64,000 nt of DNA from Symsagittifera roscoffensis (GCF_963678635.1 NC_087062.1:70955345-71019344); one strand, 5' to 3'. Numbered from the stretch's first letter, positions 22,534 to 34,391 are shown. Translations and numbers: made by a program. Notes: generated by a model not told the origin, from the letters alone.

Positions 22534-24935
22534 ATGTATATTCTGAAAATATTAACATTTCAACACATCTTTTTTCTTATATTTTCCGACCAAAACACAA
22601 ATCCTTCTCCTCGCACAGGACCTCAGGATTTATTAGTAACACACTATGATTGTGAAGAAAATGAACAAAAAAACACTCCACAAATATGCAATAAATCAAG
22701 TATCACAATGCGAAACAGAACAACAAGCTATAAAACTACAAATGTAATAGCAACATTGTACTCAAAAGCCCGAGCAACAACAGTCACATGATATAAATTT
22801 ACAGCAACATTTTCCGAAAAGAAAGTACATTGTTCACAAGTTTCCAACGGAAATAGGAACCGACTTGATCACGAATCATTTTACCAAAGTAATATAGAAC
22901 GTCTTTTACACCTAAACCCCGACGATTGTAAAAACTAATTACTCAGACTAAACCTAACAAGAAATAAAAACACAGACAGAAAAATAGTAAATTTTCAAGT
23001 CTTTGCCGATTCTGTACATCAAGCAGAACTTGAACCATATCAAGGACATATTGAATTAGACGAAAAATACCCATAAAACGGCGCACACGGAAGATTAACT
23101 TATGACATACACGATAAACACTGGATAGCCCACATTGGAATAAATGACCCTTCAAACGGTAAAGCAGACACAAAAAATAAAGGATATCAAGAAATAATGT
23201 TTTTTGATTGGAAAATACAACTTTAAAAAATACTACTCACACGAGATTTGACTGATAACACCATGATCTATCAAGGAATTAGATTACCTTGCAAAAATGA
23301 TCATGGTTATTGTGACCCTACAACAAGGACCCAAGCAACAATTGTTTGGTTTACCGAAGATACATGCTAAACATTTCAAGTAGCCAAAATACCCGCTCGA
23401 ATGATAAAATTTCATGAAAAAATTTTTATTGAATCAATCCCATACGAACAAATGAACCCATCTGGTAAATAAAGCACTGATATCAAAAACATTCATGATA
23501 TAGAGAATAAATTAACACGCTTTCAAGTCTATCACGAAACAGAATTTGCATGTAAATATAGCAATCCACTTTATAAAACACAATACTCTGAAATACTTGT
23601 CGAATACGAAAAAGTTTCGACAAGACCACTGGAAAAATCAAACTTGACCCTTATGCCACAAGTCACCCTATTAACGAAGGAACATCATACGTCCCAGTTA
23701 ACATTTATAAAAGCATAGGTCAACCTGGTGGAAAACTAAAACCATATGACAGTAAAAGCACACGTTTACAAGAACTGTCACTAATGAATATCACCTAATT
23801 TAGACATGAAATTAGACTATACAAATAGTAGAATTTTCTAGGAAATGTCACTTTCTGAATTAGAAACACTTCATCAACTATGCGAATTAGAAAGAACACA
23901 AATCTTACAATCACTCGCATTAGCAGTACTAAAAATACCTTACGCAGGATATTTATTATTAGGAAACAGATCAAATTTTTTTGACTATGAAGGAAACATT
24001 TTATGGTTCTATACTTGCACCAAAAAAGTATCACCATTATATGTATTTGAAGACAAACGTTGTTATAAAAGAATCCCCATATTCTACAAAAATAAAGTAC
24101 ATTTTGTCGACACACTTTCAAGACGAACAAATTTTTGGGATACCGCAGTCCCATGTGGATCAGAAAATAGCCACAATGTAGTACAATTAAATCCTGATGA
24201 AAATAAATACTACCTACTTACCCCATACCCTACATTAATGCAACCACTCAAAAAATTTTCACCCGAAAGTATCAGAGCTATCGCTCGTAACCCGAATATT
24301 GATTTACAATCAATTGGAATATATTCTAAATCTGATATCCAACATCACATTAGAACACAACAGTTTCAGGAATTATTAACAAAATGGACACAATAAAACT
24401 CCAATCAATCGACCAGAATTTAAGAAAACTAGCCGAAACAGCAGGTTTTGCAGACATTTATACACAAGACTATAGCGGATATTTTAAAGATATCAAAGAC
24501 TACATATATTTAAACGGTGAAAAATACAGACCACAGGATATTTCATCTATAATATTTTCAGTTTTGTCACCTTAAAAAATGAAATTCTAGCTTTTCTAGG
24601 ATGGCCCTATTACATCTTAGAAAAATTAACTATCTTATACGCCATGTTTAATTTTATAGGATTTCTTTTCTCACTGTTAAAAGGAATCTATAACACATGC
24701 GCTATACACACACAAGTAAACCGACAAGCAAGTGTAGCACGTATACTATTTGCAGGAGTTTTTGGAATTTTTTCATCATCAATTAACAAAATACTTCCAG
24801 ATGCAAAAATTAAAAGAATATAACACAAAAATATCCACAAGACCAAAGACATATAACGAAGAACATAATAATGTAGATACAACACCTACAGCACCACATA
24901 TACCAACTCTACCACAAATCATCCATTATCATTAG
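22534..24935 (+). pseudogene. env: env-like glycoprotein gene, heavily broken
   Basis: Opens at ATG 22534 with a hydrophobic leader (KILTFQHIFFLIF) and a Cys-containing, potentially N-glycosylated segment (NKSS, NRTT). Many frame changes and stops follow to about 23820. Two readable blocks remain: 23845-24396 (183 codons, CELERTQI, GNRSNFF, CYKRIPIFYKNKVHFVD) and 24384-24575. A hydrophobic stretch in about 24590-24800 is the likely C-terminal membrane anchor. The GNRSxF and CYxxIPxxY..FVD pattern looks like the glycoproteins of chuviruses and related env genes of invertebrate LTR elements; this is from memory and not searched. It would act in membrane attachment and fusion, but this copy is dead. 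Confidence 0.65.
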
Positions 24936-25103
24936 TTCCCCGAAATTTTCGAAACCTCGCAATCACAAATAATCCAAAATTTAGACCAAATACAACACAA
25001 AGCCCTATTCTGCACATAAAGACAAATCATTCACAAAATGATAATACATATGAACAATTTATAGATCAACCTCACACCACCACTTTTCAATCTCAAAATA
25101 ATC

Positions 25104-25114
25104 ATTTTTTTTAG
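25104..25114 (+). promoter_or_regulatory. Splice-acceptor-like site before the last gene of the giant element
   Basis: A T-tract followed by AG, six bases upstream of ATG at 25121. A spliced subgenomic mRNA starting in the leader would give access to this distal gene, as for env of retroviruses. No donor has been proved. Confidence 0.4.
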
Positions 25115-25120
25115 CCCACG

Positions 25121-26913
25121 ATGAGCCGACAACTTGGATCCCTCCATCGCTCAAGTTCCCATCCAGCCAACTTCCAAACTCAAATCCCAATTATCCCGTT
25201 TTGGCTTTCCCACCACCCGATTTTCCAATTATTAATATAGCATCAAGCACGAATTCTGATACTAACTCAGATATTTCAGTTTTTCATACTATCTCACAAT
25301 TTAATATCACTAATGTAGAAACCCCCGACAAATTTGCTGACTCCGAACCATCTCCCTCTACCCATACCCAGACAAACTCCTCAGTTTTTTCAAAACCCCC
25401 GTTTCAACCATTCCCATCCGTTTCCACTCCTTCTTACGCTTCCTAAGTAACCCCGACCTATTCTCCATTTTATTCCGACAGATCACATAAAAAATCCCCA
25501 GATACCATCCAAATTTCCGCAGAACTCGACAATTTTATAACATTACAACAACAACTAATACATCCCCAAACTCTCACAATACATCAACTATCATCCACAA
25601 TAACATCCTCAAATCCACCAACTCCTACACCCTCTTCAGCTTACACTCCATCATTAGCTCAATCATCCACATCCATCGAAACACCTACCAGTACTAACCG
25701 AGCTTACCGCACTTTTAAACAAATATTCCCAAATCACCCATTTACAACCAAACCCGGAACAGCCCGCGAATATATCAATCACACGGAACACACAAACACG
25801 AAAAATTTTCTCGAAATCACATTACCCTCATTTCAACAATATACATTAAATACACCTACCATTGCTAACGATACATGAAATTTTGTTGATGAGCACGTTT
25901 TAATGCCAACACTCCATTGGACAGCTTATTATCATTATACTAACCCCCTCTGCCTACCATTAGCTAATACTACTGAAAGTATCGAGAAAAATAAGAAACA
26001 TGTTATATAGACTAACCACAACACTAACACCTCGACAATTTATTTACGTTGGATATAAAAAATTATTAAAAACATTCACCGCACCCCGAGCTAACGATTT
26101 TGCAATAGAATACTACGATCATAGTATCATCCGCCTTAATCAAGATCAATTTTTAGATGAAAACCGCTTCGCAAACCCGCAACTAACAAAAAAAATTTCA
26201 TTAAAACATCATACGTATTTACACTCAATATTTTTGATAGAAAGCATGATCATATTATTTCCGAATCACTAGTTGATAATCAAGCATATGAAAGCTTCTA
26301 TGATAAATTTCAGTTATTTTCCCTAACCTTTCACTTTCTTTCACCACAGGAACGCAATTTGCACTGTTCCCACGATCTTATGTTACGCACTAAGCAAACG
26401 CACACATATACATATTATCGTTTTATACAAAATCGTTTTGATTTGCACACTCCATCAAGACAACCTCACCATCGTTTTCAGTTTCTTAACTCAAAATACA
26501 CGTCACCATTTTTTCTAAATTTTACATATTGTATTAAAGATACTAACCTACACGGCATCCTCCGCAACTATGACCCAGTTACCCAAATGTACATATTCTG
26601 TCCCATCACAAAGTCCTTCAGTGCCAAAGAAATAAGACCCTTCCTTATCCCGCATGAATTTATCACACCTATTGAAATACCCATATTAGAATTCATTCAC
26701 AATACTAAATAAAACCATAAAATATATAACCTCATCCAAAACACACCTTACGAGTTCGCAGTAGGCACAGAAGAGCTAAACACCATCAAGGCACTTCAAT
26801 TGCTTTGGCCACTGCTACAAACTAAAAACATCATACGCATACTAGCCAAGTTACTAACAACATCAGATATGGTTCACGACATCTTTCCCTACGGCTTTTT
26901 CCCAGAAGACTAA
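25121..26913 (+). pseudogene. Unknown gene after env (about 600 codons, several lesions)
   Basis: ATG 25121, then a frame change near 25195-25205. From 25201 a single frame runs to about 25990, broken only by TAA at 25444 and TGA at 25876. Another frame follows at 26000-26272, and a last one from about 26359 to TAA at 26911-26913 with one stop at 26710. The N-terminal half is Ser/Thr/Pro-rich; the C-terminal half looks globular (LRPF-like aromatic blocks such as ILRNYDPVTQMYIFCPI and LQLLWPLLQTKNIIRIL). No domain was recognised. Persistent open frames and A-rich composition show it was an element gene, not random sequence. Confidence 0.55.
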
Positions 26914-28516
26914 GAAAACTATAAATTAAAATACTTTAACTAATAAATTCAAATGTATACTAACCATTTTCTATCAATGTTTGATTTATTCTTTTAGTCT
27001 TCACACCACAATCATCTACAAAACAGAAAAAAGACAAACAAAAATACAAACTTGTTAAATTATATTCAAACTCCTTAATCTTTAGCACCAAATAATGTAG
27101 TAAAATTCATACCCGTTGTAGTAATTTCATTTATAAATTATTTCCCCACGAAGCAGTAAAATTAAATACGATGAAAATTTATAATTTTAAACTTCCCCAA
27201 AACGCAGTAAAAATCAAATTCAATGCAAAAAATTCATAAATGAGAAAACAGTACTAACTTTTCAATATTTTCATTCATTCGCACAAGAATTCTATCCAAA
27301 CTCGCACAGCTCGCCCACGAAGAATTGTTTAAATAATGATTTTAAGTTTCAAGCTTTCACTATAAACAACTCTAACACACGATAACAAGTTTCAAACTTT
27401 CCTTTAACCCGGTTGGAAAGGAATTATATACTAAACCAAACAAACCAACGCAGCTTACAAAACACCACAAATTATAAAATAACAGCATGACTAAGAAAAA
27501 AAAACCAATGGTACCCGAACCGGATTAACCCAGCTTAAAACTGGATAATCTATTCTTTTGAAGACTATTATTAAGTCAAAGAAAGAAATCATAAAACACA
27601 AAAAAGTCGCACGACAAACCCAAACCAAAAACAATTCGATTTTTAAAAAAAGGAGACAACCAAAGTAACATAAGAAAGACCAGAAAAAACCAACATAAAA
27701 CGTTATCACATAACAGGACCTCTCAAAAAAACAGCATGCAATCATACTCCCACTCCTGGCCTAACCCACCAGAGAAGGACGTCCTGAGCATGCTTATAGC
27801 CGGCCTAACCCACCGCGCTACACACACGCTTTGTGACCACACTTCAATTGTTAATAATAGGTACTCAAGGGTGAGTAACTCTTCAAAATAACTGAACTAA
27901 ACCAAAACGCTTTTGTGAAAACGACTAACTAAGTTCATGATTAAAAAACCAAATTAACATAAATTTATAAAATGTAAATCATACTTTGCAGTATAGAGAT
28001 CAAACACAACAACAAAGACGAACATCCAAAGACTAGACGATCCCATCACACTCGAACAAAAGAATGGCTAAACACAACCGACATGCCGTCCACAATCACG
28101 ACTCAAAGGATTTAGAGTACGACTTGACTTCGCAGAAAAGGACTTCATTGAACTAGACCAATGACCACCTCGATGCTCAAGTTTACTTACAGATCCGAGT
28201 TACAAGGCATCCCTTCCACACACGATCTTCACGCCATTCCCAGACGAGGCTGCACACAAAACAGTTCTCTACTAATACAGAAAAACCTGACATAGCAAAC
28301 CATTTTGAAATCGGATTGATTTCATTGGGGATCACAGTCGTTGTCGAATGACAAGATAACAACTTCATATCCACCATTCTAGCGTCCTGGAACGTTCTTC
28401 TTCAAGAGGAACCGGATAAGAAAATGATGTTCGCCAAATACCAACGTTCATCATCCATCCTTCAATTGCAGAAAAGAAAGATAGTTCTAAAAAAAACTCT
28501 GTAAACCCCGGATGGG
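26914..28516 (+). other. 3' noncoding region of the giant element
   Basis: About 1.6 kb without supported ORFs. Degenerate repeats around GCAGTAAAATTAAAT occur at 27090-27245, and GGCCTAACCCACC occurs twice (27756-27768, 27802-27814). The G-poor bias fades towards the 3' LTR. Confidence 0.6.
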
Positions 28517-28925
28517 TGGAACCTGATCTAAACTACATTTTATTATTGGATAAATTAGATATTTTACCACTGTAAAATATTTAATATTAACCAATCATAA
28601 TCCATCCAACTAACAACTCACTTATTTGTAAGTGCTGAAGTTACTTGTAATTTCAGCACCAGAGAGATTTGAATTTAACTTAGAACTTAGTTGCCTCTCC
28701 AAGAGAACTTCAGCCGCCGCAATAAGCCAGTATACTCTAGATCTATTGAGCCTAGCAGAGACTAGTTAAACACCCTGAGACTAGTAGATATAAGAGTAAG
28801 ATTAGGATCGGTATTAGACTAAGAAGTTGCACGAATCTATCCGGCCGAAAATAAGATAGCGTGACGAGCAGGCGGTGTACCCTATCCGAAATTACTCTAT
28901 GAGTTAACCTCAAGGACCTAACTCA
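28517..28925 (+). repeat. 3' LTR of the giant element
   Basis: 409 bp, begins TGGAA and ends CTCA, followed by the AATG target repeat at 28926. It has nine substitutions against the 5' LTR. Confidence 0.97.
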
Positions 28926-29525
28926 AATGACTTTTAAATAATTTAGAAGGTTGTCACCAAAAAAAATTTTTTAACTGGGCTATCCATTCTAAAAATTAGT
29001 TATATTGGTGCCACAAGCGCCCTTAGAAAAAATTTGAGGCTAGTTAAACATGAAGACCAAATATATTTGTCTTGGCTTTATTAGTTCGCATGTCAATTTT
29101 CGTAACATTCGGATTGTGTGAACAAAATTTCACATGTAAAACTTTGCAGGGGGGGGGGGAGGAAAAAGAGCCAAAAAGTTTTCATTCTGCTAACTTTTTC
29201 GTTTTAACGCTTGCGAATAGGAATTGTTATTAGATCGGATTTCTGACTGTTCTCCAGGTGATTAATTTGTCTAAAAAACTGACAATCATATCCTGTCTAA
29301 GTTTCTGAATCTGAAATTTATTTCTGCGTCTAAGTTTTTTCCGATTCTGTTTTTTTAGTCTGAAGTATAATCTGGAATTTAATCTGTTTTTACGTAGAAA
29401 AATAGATAGAGCACGTGATTTACTAATAAAAAGATACTACTAATAAAATCCGTGTAACTAATTTTTTTCAAAAATGAAAAGGTAACAATTTGGAGTTCGA
29501 TTGAAATTACCGAGGGAACAGCTTG

Positions 29526-29913
29526 CCCGAGTCGAGATTTTTCACCTTATTTGAAGCAAGATTTGAGCGGTTTTTTTAGGCAATTACGCTCAAAATCTTG
29601 CTTCAAAATGAGCGGTTTGAGCGGTTTTTGAACGGTTTATCTAAAAAAACCGCTCAAAAACCGCGCAAGATTTGAACGGTTTTGAGCGGTTTATCTAAAA
29701 AAAACCGCTCAAAAACCGCGCAAGATTTGAACGGTTTTTCTAGATAGACCGCTCAAATCTTGCGCGGTTTTTGAGCGGTTTTTCTATAGATAAACCGTTC
29801 AAAAACCGCTCAAACCGCTCATTTTGAAGCAAGATTTTGAGCGTAATTGTCTAAAAAAACCGCTCAAACCGCTCAAATCTTGCTTCAAATTAGGTGAAAA
29901 ATCTCGACTCGGG
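29526..29913. repeat. Foldback element (388-bp inverted repeat)
   Basis: The ends CCCGAGTCGAGATTTTTCAC and GTGAAAAATCTCGACTCGGG are exact reverse complements, and the arms keep pairing to a centre near 29720. The interior is made of repeated GAGCGGTTT/AAACCGCTC blocks and AAACCGCGCAAGATTTGAAC blocks. It has no ORF. It lies in tetraspanin intron 1, about 125 bp from the exon 1 donor, so the pre-mRNA would contain a long double-stranded hairpin. GGGAAC occurs on both sides (29514, 29911) but is too weak to call a target duplication. Confidence 0.92.
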
Positions 29914-30038
29914 AACCAAAAATGGAAGGCCGAAAATAGTATCAAAACCGAAGTACTCAATGCAATAACTGAAATTATCCTAGTATCAGAAATCCTCAGA
30001 TCAGAACAAATATAAATTGGCAGTTAGAATTCACTTAC

Positions 30039-30110
30039 CCACAGACAAAAATTGAGTACGAAGAAAACTGTTTTGAGTAAGCTTTCACTGAAAGTCAGCA
30101 CACTAGCCAT
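30039..30110 (-). CDS. Tetraspanin exon 1 (start codon and first half of TM1)
   Basis: 24 codons from ATG (30108-30110) to a strong donor TGG|GTAAGTG. It encodes a short cytoplasmic N-terminus and KTVFFVLNFCLW, the first half of TM1 with the Asn conserved in tetraspanins. Phase 0 joining to exon 2 at 8906 completes TM1. Tetraspanins are four-pass membrane organisers. Intron 1, 8907-30038, is 21,132 nt, 19.7 kb of which is the retrotransposon. The promoter and any 5' UTR exon would lie above 30110; nothing specific was seen. Confidence 0.83.
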
Positions 30111-32847
30111 TGCATTGAAAAAGTAGAAAGAAAGTTCACAAAGAGCTCCCTGTGACGAACGCAATGCATGCGTTATAGTTTTTATAGCAACAAAAGTCAA
30201 GCACTCGAAGCTCAAGTGTTTATAAATGTGATTATTTTTGTTTAAAAATATATATCCATTGATACACCAAAAACTCCCATCTGACATCATATTAAGAACA
30301 CTTGACTCAAAAATGTTATATTAAAAAATCGCAGCGATTTCCGAAGAAAGTAACGGAATACCATTGGTCGAGCTTTTTCTTTCTCAAGAAAATTTTTTTT
30401 TTGACTTTTCAACTACAATTTTTTGATGAGTTTTTGTTCCAGCATTTGAAAGATATTAATGTCCAATCTCAAAATTGACAAATTGTTTTAGATGCAATTT
30501 TTTGAAAACATATCCGGGTTTAAGAACTGCCACCATGCTGAAAAAATTATTACAAGTCAAATCTAGGACCTCATATTGATGCAAAACGTATCAATTATAG
30601 CTGCAAAATTTGTATTTGAAATTTAGCATGTGTTATCAAAAAATCGTATAATTTTTTTGTTGAAAATGTTAGTATAGCTTACCAACTATAACCATTTCAA
30701 GCAACTGACGGCAAGTAATGGTAATCAGTTTTTCGCCTCAATACGTTCAACTGATAGGATTGTTGTCAAAAATCCATTTCACGGACATGAAATGAAGGCT
30801 GTTTCGAGGTCGCGATTTTATGTTCAGACCGAAGGAAGCCGGTTTCAGACCGTTTGGACCAAAGGAATCCAGTTTTAGACCGTGTGGACGGAAAACAAAA
30901 TAGGCTCAACATTGGGGACCAAAAAATCCCTTCAGACCATGAACACATATATGATTGTTCAGACATGGCAGAGAGATGTTCAGATTTTGCCGACTTATGT
31001 TCAGACAAGGCTTAGATTTTGTAGAATTTGAATTCTGAACATAAAACCACGTCTTCGACACGGGAAATTATCAAAATTCAACTTGTTAGCTTGAATAACC
31101 TATTGTCAAATAAAGCAGCTAGGAATTGCCACAGAGCGCAGCTATAATAATAGCTCATATTCGCTCCTCTGCACTTCCCGCTCTGAAAAAACAAATGGAT
31201 TTTATTAAGAAAAAGTCTGTAGATTAAATTGAGATCCATTTGGGTTTTTTAGAAAAATAAGTTGATCGAAAAGAAAAATTCAGATCGATTTGGATTGATT
31301 TTAAATCGATTTAAATCGATGTAAAACCTAGGGTAAAAATATCAATTTCAAGCGATTTTAAATTAATTAGAATTGATCTCAAAATTGACCTAAAATGCAA
31401 GCAATCCGAATTGATTATAAATCGAATTAAATTGAATTTTTTAACAATTTTTTTTTCAAACTTTCGATTGACAGAAAAAATTGAAAAATTTTGTTAGTTG
31501 TAGCTAAAAATTGCCCGAAGTGCTTGTAAAATTGACTGAATTGCTTGCAAACTACACCAAATGACTTAAATTGTGTTGAAAAATCTGAATAACATTGTTC
31601 TGTTTTGCCTCTGTACCTATAATTAAAAAATTTTGTGACTTTTCAGGTTTGAATTGTTGAAAACTTTAAATCTGTTTCCCGCTGATCTGAATTATAAAAG
31701 AGCTGAACAAGGGAGGGCATCAACAAAACAACAAGCATTTTTAAATAAAAAGTTGGTAAAATAATTTAGTATTACTGATATTAATTAACTTATTATTACC
31801 ATTACTTAGCATTTTTAAAGACTTGTTTCACGTTAAATGTTAGAATCATTTTTCAGTTTTATTCTGTGCGTCACTTTTCGAAATGGTGATTGAGCAGAGC
31901 TCAAAAGGATGACATTGAAAGAGCTGCACTCATCAACTTCACCATAAACGCTACTAATAAAAGGTGAAATATTTTTCTATTGAAAAGTAGATACAATGAT
32001 TCCCTAAAACTATGATATGCTTGCAAGTTAAAAGACTTTGAACGCTACATTTGTTAATGTTGAGAATGTTTTCTAAGAAATCAGCACCTTGTTTCGTCTT
32101 TTTTTTACCCTTGTTAGATATCACACTGGCACACTTTGAGTTATTTATGCAAGGACATGCGAGATTTTTTGATCAGTGTCAACGCTAAATAGCAAGCGTT
32201 GTCTAAAAGTTACAAACGTGTTCTTAAATTGTGATCAGTAGTACAAAGAACCAAAACCAGAATCAGTTAACTCACACAAAAAATGCACGGTGTGTTTTTA
32301 TTTTTTGGCTGGAAAAGTTGAGAATGATCTATCTATTGATTAAAAATATTTTAATTCACAACTCATTGAGTTGAATTATTTTGCCACTTAGCGACAGGTA
32401 TAGAACCGTGATGCAGTTCACGCTGATCTAGTTTGAGTTAAAACCTGCAAGGTCAATTTCTCGAAATACGCGACTTTTTGATTTTTGTATATTTTATTTA
32501 GCAAGTTGTCTGGACAGACTTTTTTCACTTGTGAGCACTAGAACAAATAGTGGAGAATTAGCACTAGGTTATTCTCACATTATAGTTGCTTGGAAGGTTA
32601 TTTCTGACTCAATATTTTTTCTATTTTGATGCATAAATAAGGAAAGTTCTGACATCTTTGATTGGATAGTAGCATAATGCAACAAAAATCTAAATAAATT
32701 CAGGTTGAATTATATTAAAACTTAACGATAGATTAAGGCCCGTGATGACTTTCACGACTGTTTAATTTGAGTTAAAATCAGCAAGATTTTTTTTGAAGAT
32801 GGTACCAGAATTTTTGATCAGTCTTGATAAGAACAAGCAAGAGTGGT
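30111..32847. other. Intergenic region upstream of the tetraspanin gene
   Basis: No gene is supported. It contains degenerate TTCAGACC-type repeats (30821-31010) and an AT-rich patch of GATTTAAATCG-like words (31270-31440). The tetraspanin promoter should lie at the left end, but no clear TATA element was identified. Confidence 0.6.
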
Positions 32848-33386
32848 TGTTGCAGCGCAAATGTAAATATAAAACAAGAGCACAAATGCATATACACTCA
32901 AATGTAAGCGAGAGTATAAGTGCATATAAAGTTGAACCAAAATGTAAATGCATATAGGGACAGTAGCCGAGCGTATACATGGTGCGTCCCGGCGGGTTCG
33001 GCGCCGGTTCGAATCCCGCATAGGTCATTTCCTTTCTAGAACTCGAATATGCACCGAACTTGATGGGATGCTCCGTAACCAGGTTCGACTCCCCCCCCCC
33101 CAAAAAAAACCTATTTTAACCGTCTTTTCGCTCTAATTTGGTTCAGCCTTGATTAAGGCTGACCTTTAAAAAGAGCAATTTGTCTCAAGGACAAATACTG
33201 GCCACTTTTGCAGCTTGCTTTGAGTTATGCAGCTTTTGCTGGCCGATGTTACCGATGTTACCATGTTAACAATAAAAAAGTTTATTATGAAATATCATTA
33301 TTACCGAGTTATTTTGCCGATAAAATGCTCGAATTAAATTGTTTGAAATTCGATATTTTTACAATCCGTGGAGATTGAGGCGCACA
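32848..33386 (+). repeat. 5' LTR of the BEL element
   Basis: 539 bp, TGTTG to GCACA. Contains CATATAAAG (32923-32931) as a TATA-like box, a tRNA-like segment (separate entry), a C run then A run, and AATAAA within ACAATAAAAAAG near the 3' part. Small length differences from the 3' LTR are in homopolymers and a short GTTACC duplication. Confidence 0.96.
32959..33024 (+). other. tRNA-like A box and B box inside the BEL LTR
   Basis: GTAGCCGAGCG (32963-32973) fits a Pol III A box and GGTTCGAATCC (33006-33016) is a perfect B box, 43 bases apart start to start as in class II tRNAs. The 3' LTR copy keeps both except G to A in the B box (AGTTCGAATCC). The acceptor stem is not complete, so this is a tRNA-derived relic rather than a tRNA gene. 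Confidence 0.6.
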
Positions 33387-33389
33387 TTT

Positions 33390-33407
33390 TGGCGCCCCAC
33401 AAGGGAC
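33390..33407 (+). promoter_or_regulatory. Primer binding site of the BEL element
   Basis: TGGCGCCCCACAAGGGAC starts three bases after the 5' LTR. The TGGCGCCC start is shared with PBSs complementary to lysine tRNA in other LTR elements, so that is a plausible primer; not proven. Confidence 0.75.
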
Positions 33408-33533
33408 ACGAAGGAAGGGGTAACGAAGTATTTTCTCGCAAGTCTTTTCTCGCGAAATTGCACAAGGGACACGAAGGAAGGGGTACCGAAGTCTTTTCTC
33501 ACAAGTCTTTTCTCGCGAAGTTGCACAAGGGAC
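33398..33533 (+). repeat. 63-bp tandem repeat overlapping the PBS
   Basis: Units start at 33398 and 33461, with the first ten bases repeating again at 33524. The repeated unit begins CACAAGGGAC, which is the 3' half of the PBS, so the PBS tail is present three times. Confidence 0.9.
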
Positions 33534-33559
33534 GAACCAGGGACCTTCAGTTGACCACT

Positions 33560-34391
33560 GACAGACTCGGAATTACGTACTAGGCTGTTAAATCGAGATT
33601 CAATCAGTCCCAGCGAGGAGCTGAAAAAAGCAGGAAAGTAGACTACAGAAGAAATATTGCCACATACTCTAATTACCATCTTTACAAATCCAGACTGCCA
33701 AAAAAATCTCAAAAACTGCCGAAAAATCTGGTATTATATCATCGAAGACAGCAAATTGTGGCCGTTCTAGCGTCCAAAACAACTGCGATTTCAGTTCTAA
33801 TTCTAAAATATCACAGTCTGAATTTCCTCCTTCTTTCAAACTATCAGCGGACGCGACATATTTCATATTTATCAAGAACTGACAAAGGAAATTCAGAGAG
33901 GCCTACCGAGAAATTCAGGTGTCGATTGAGTTGTCAAGCGCAAGCCAGCTACAGACGTTTTGTGGAACTGATAGAAGCAATCATGGAACAATTTCTCTGC
34001 GTCTCGCCGATGGTTTGATAATCCGAAAACAGGTGACCACCCAATCTCCAAAAAATTGTCAAAAACTGTAAGACTCATCTAGTTTTTATAAACTTTTTTC
34101 TGCAATAAAATTACATACGGTGTCTTATTGTGTATCCCAACTCAAAGCAAGCTACGAGTGGTAATTTTTCCGATACCACAAATTTTTAAGTAATTGTGAA
34201 CGGATTGAAAATCCAAAAAATCGGATCATAGACAAGGGGTACTAGACTAGTTTTTTGGATTGGTTTACGACTCGAACCTGCTGACCAAAGTTTTCCGAAA
34301 AATTTTGGGAAAAAAGTAAAAAAAAATTGCAAAAAATTCCTCAAAACGTCCCCATAATTCTGCGAAACTGTGCTGTAACATGACACCAACC
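33560..34391 (+). other. Leader of the BEL element, unassigned part
   Basis: No supported ORF and no repeat recognised between the 63-bp repeats and the hairpin array. Confidence 0.5.

Larger units (their letters stand above)
9192..28925 (+). mobile_element. Giant Ty3/Gypsy-like LTR retrotransposon with env-like and extra genes
   Basis: Two 409-bp LTRs (9192-9600, 28517-28925) flank a 18.9-kb interior; 4-bp direct repeats AATG (9188-9191, 28926-28929) mark the insertion, so the element is complete at 19,734 bp. The order is PBS, long leader, small ORF, gag with zinc knuckle, protease, RT, RNase H, integrase, membrane-anchored ORF, structured G-rich island, env-like gene, unknown gene, 3' noncoding. 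The pol order with integrase last is Ty3/Gypsy-type. It is several times longer than ordinary Gypsy elements and disabled by multiple lesions. It sits in intron 1 of the minus-strand tetraspanin gene, in antisense orientation. Confidence 0.97.
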
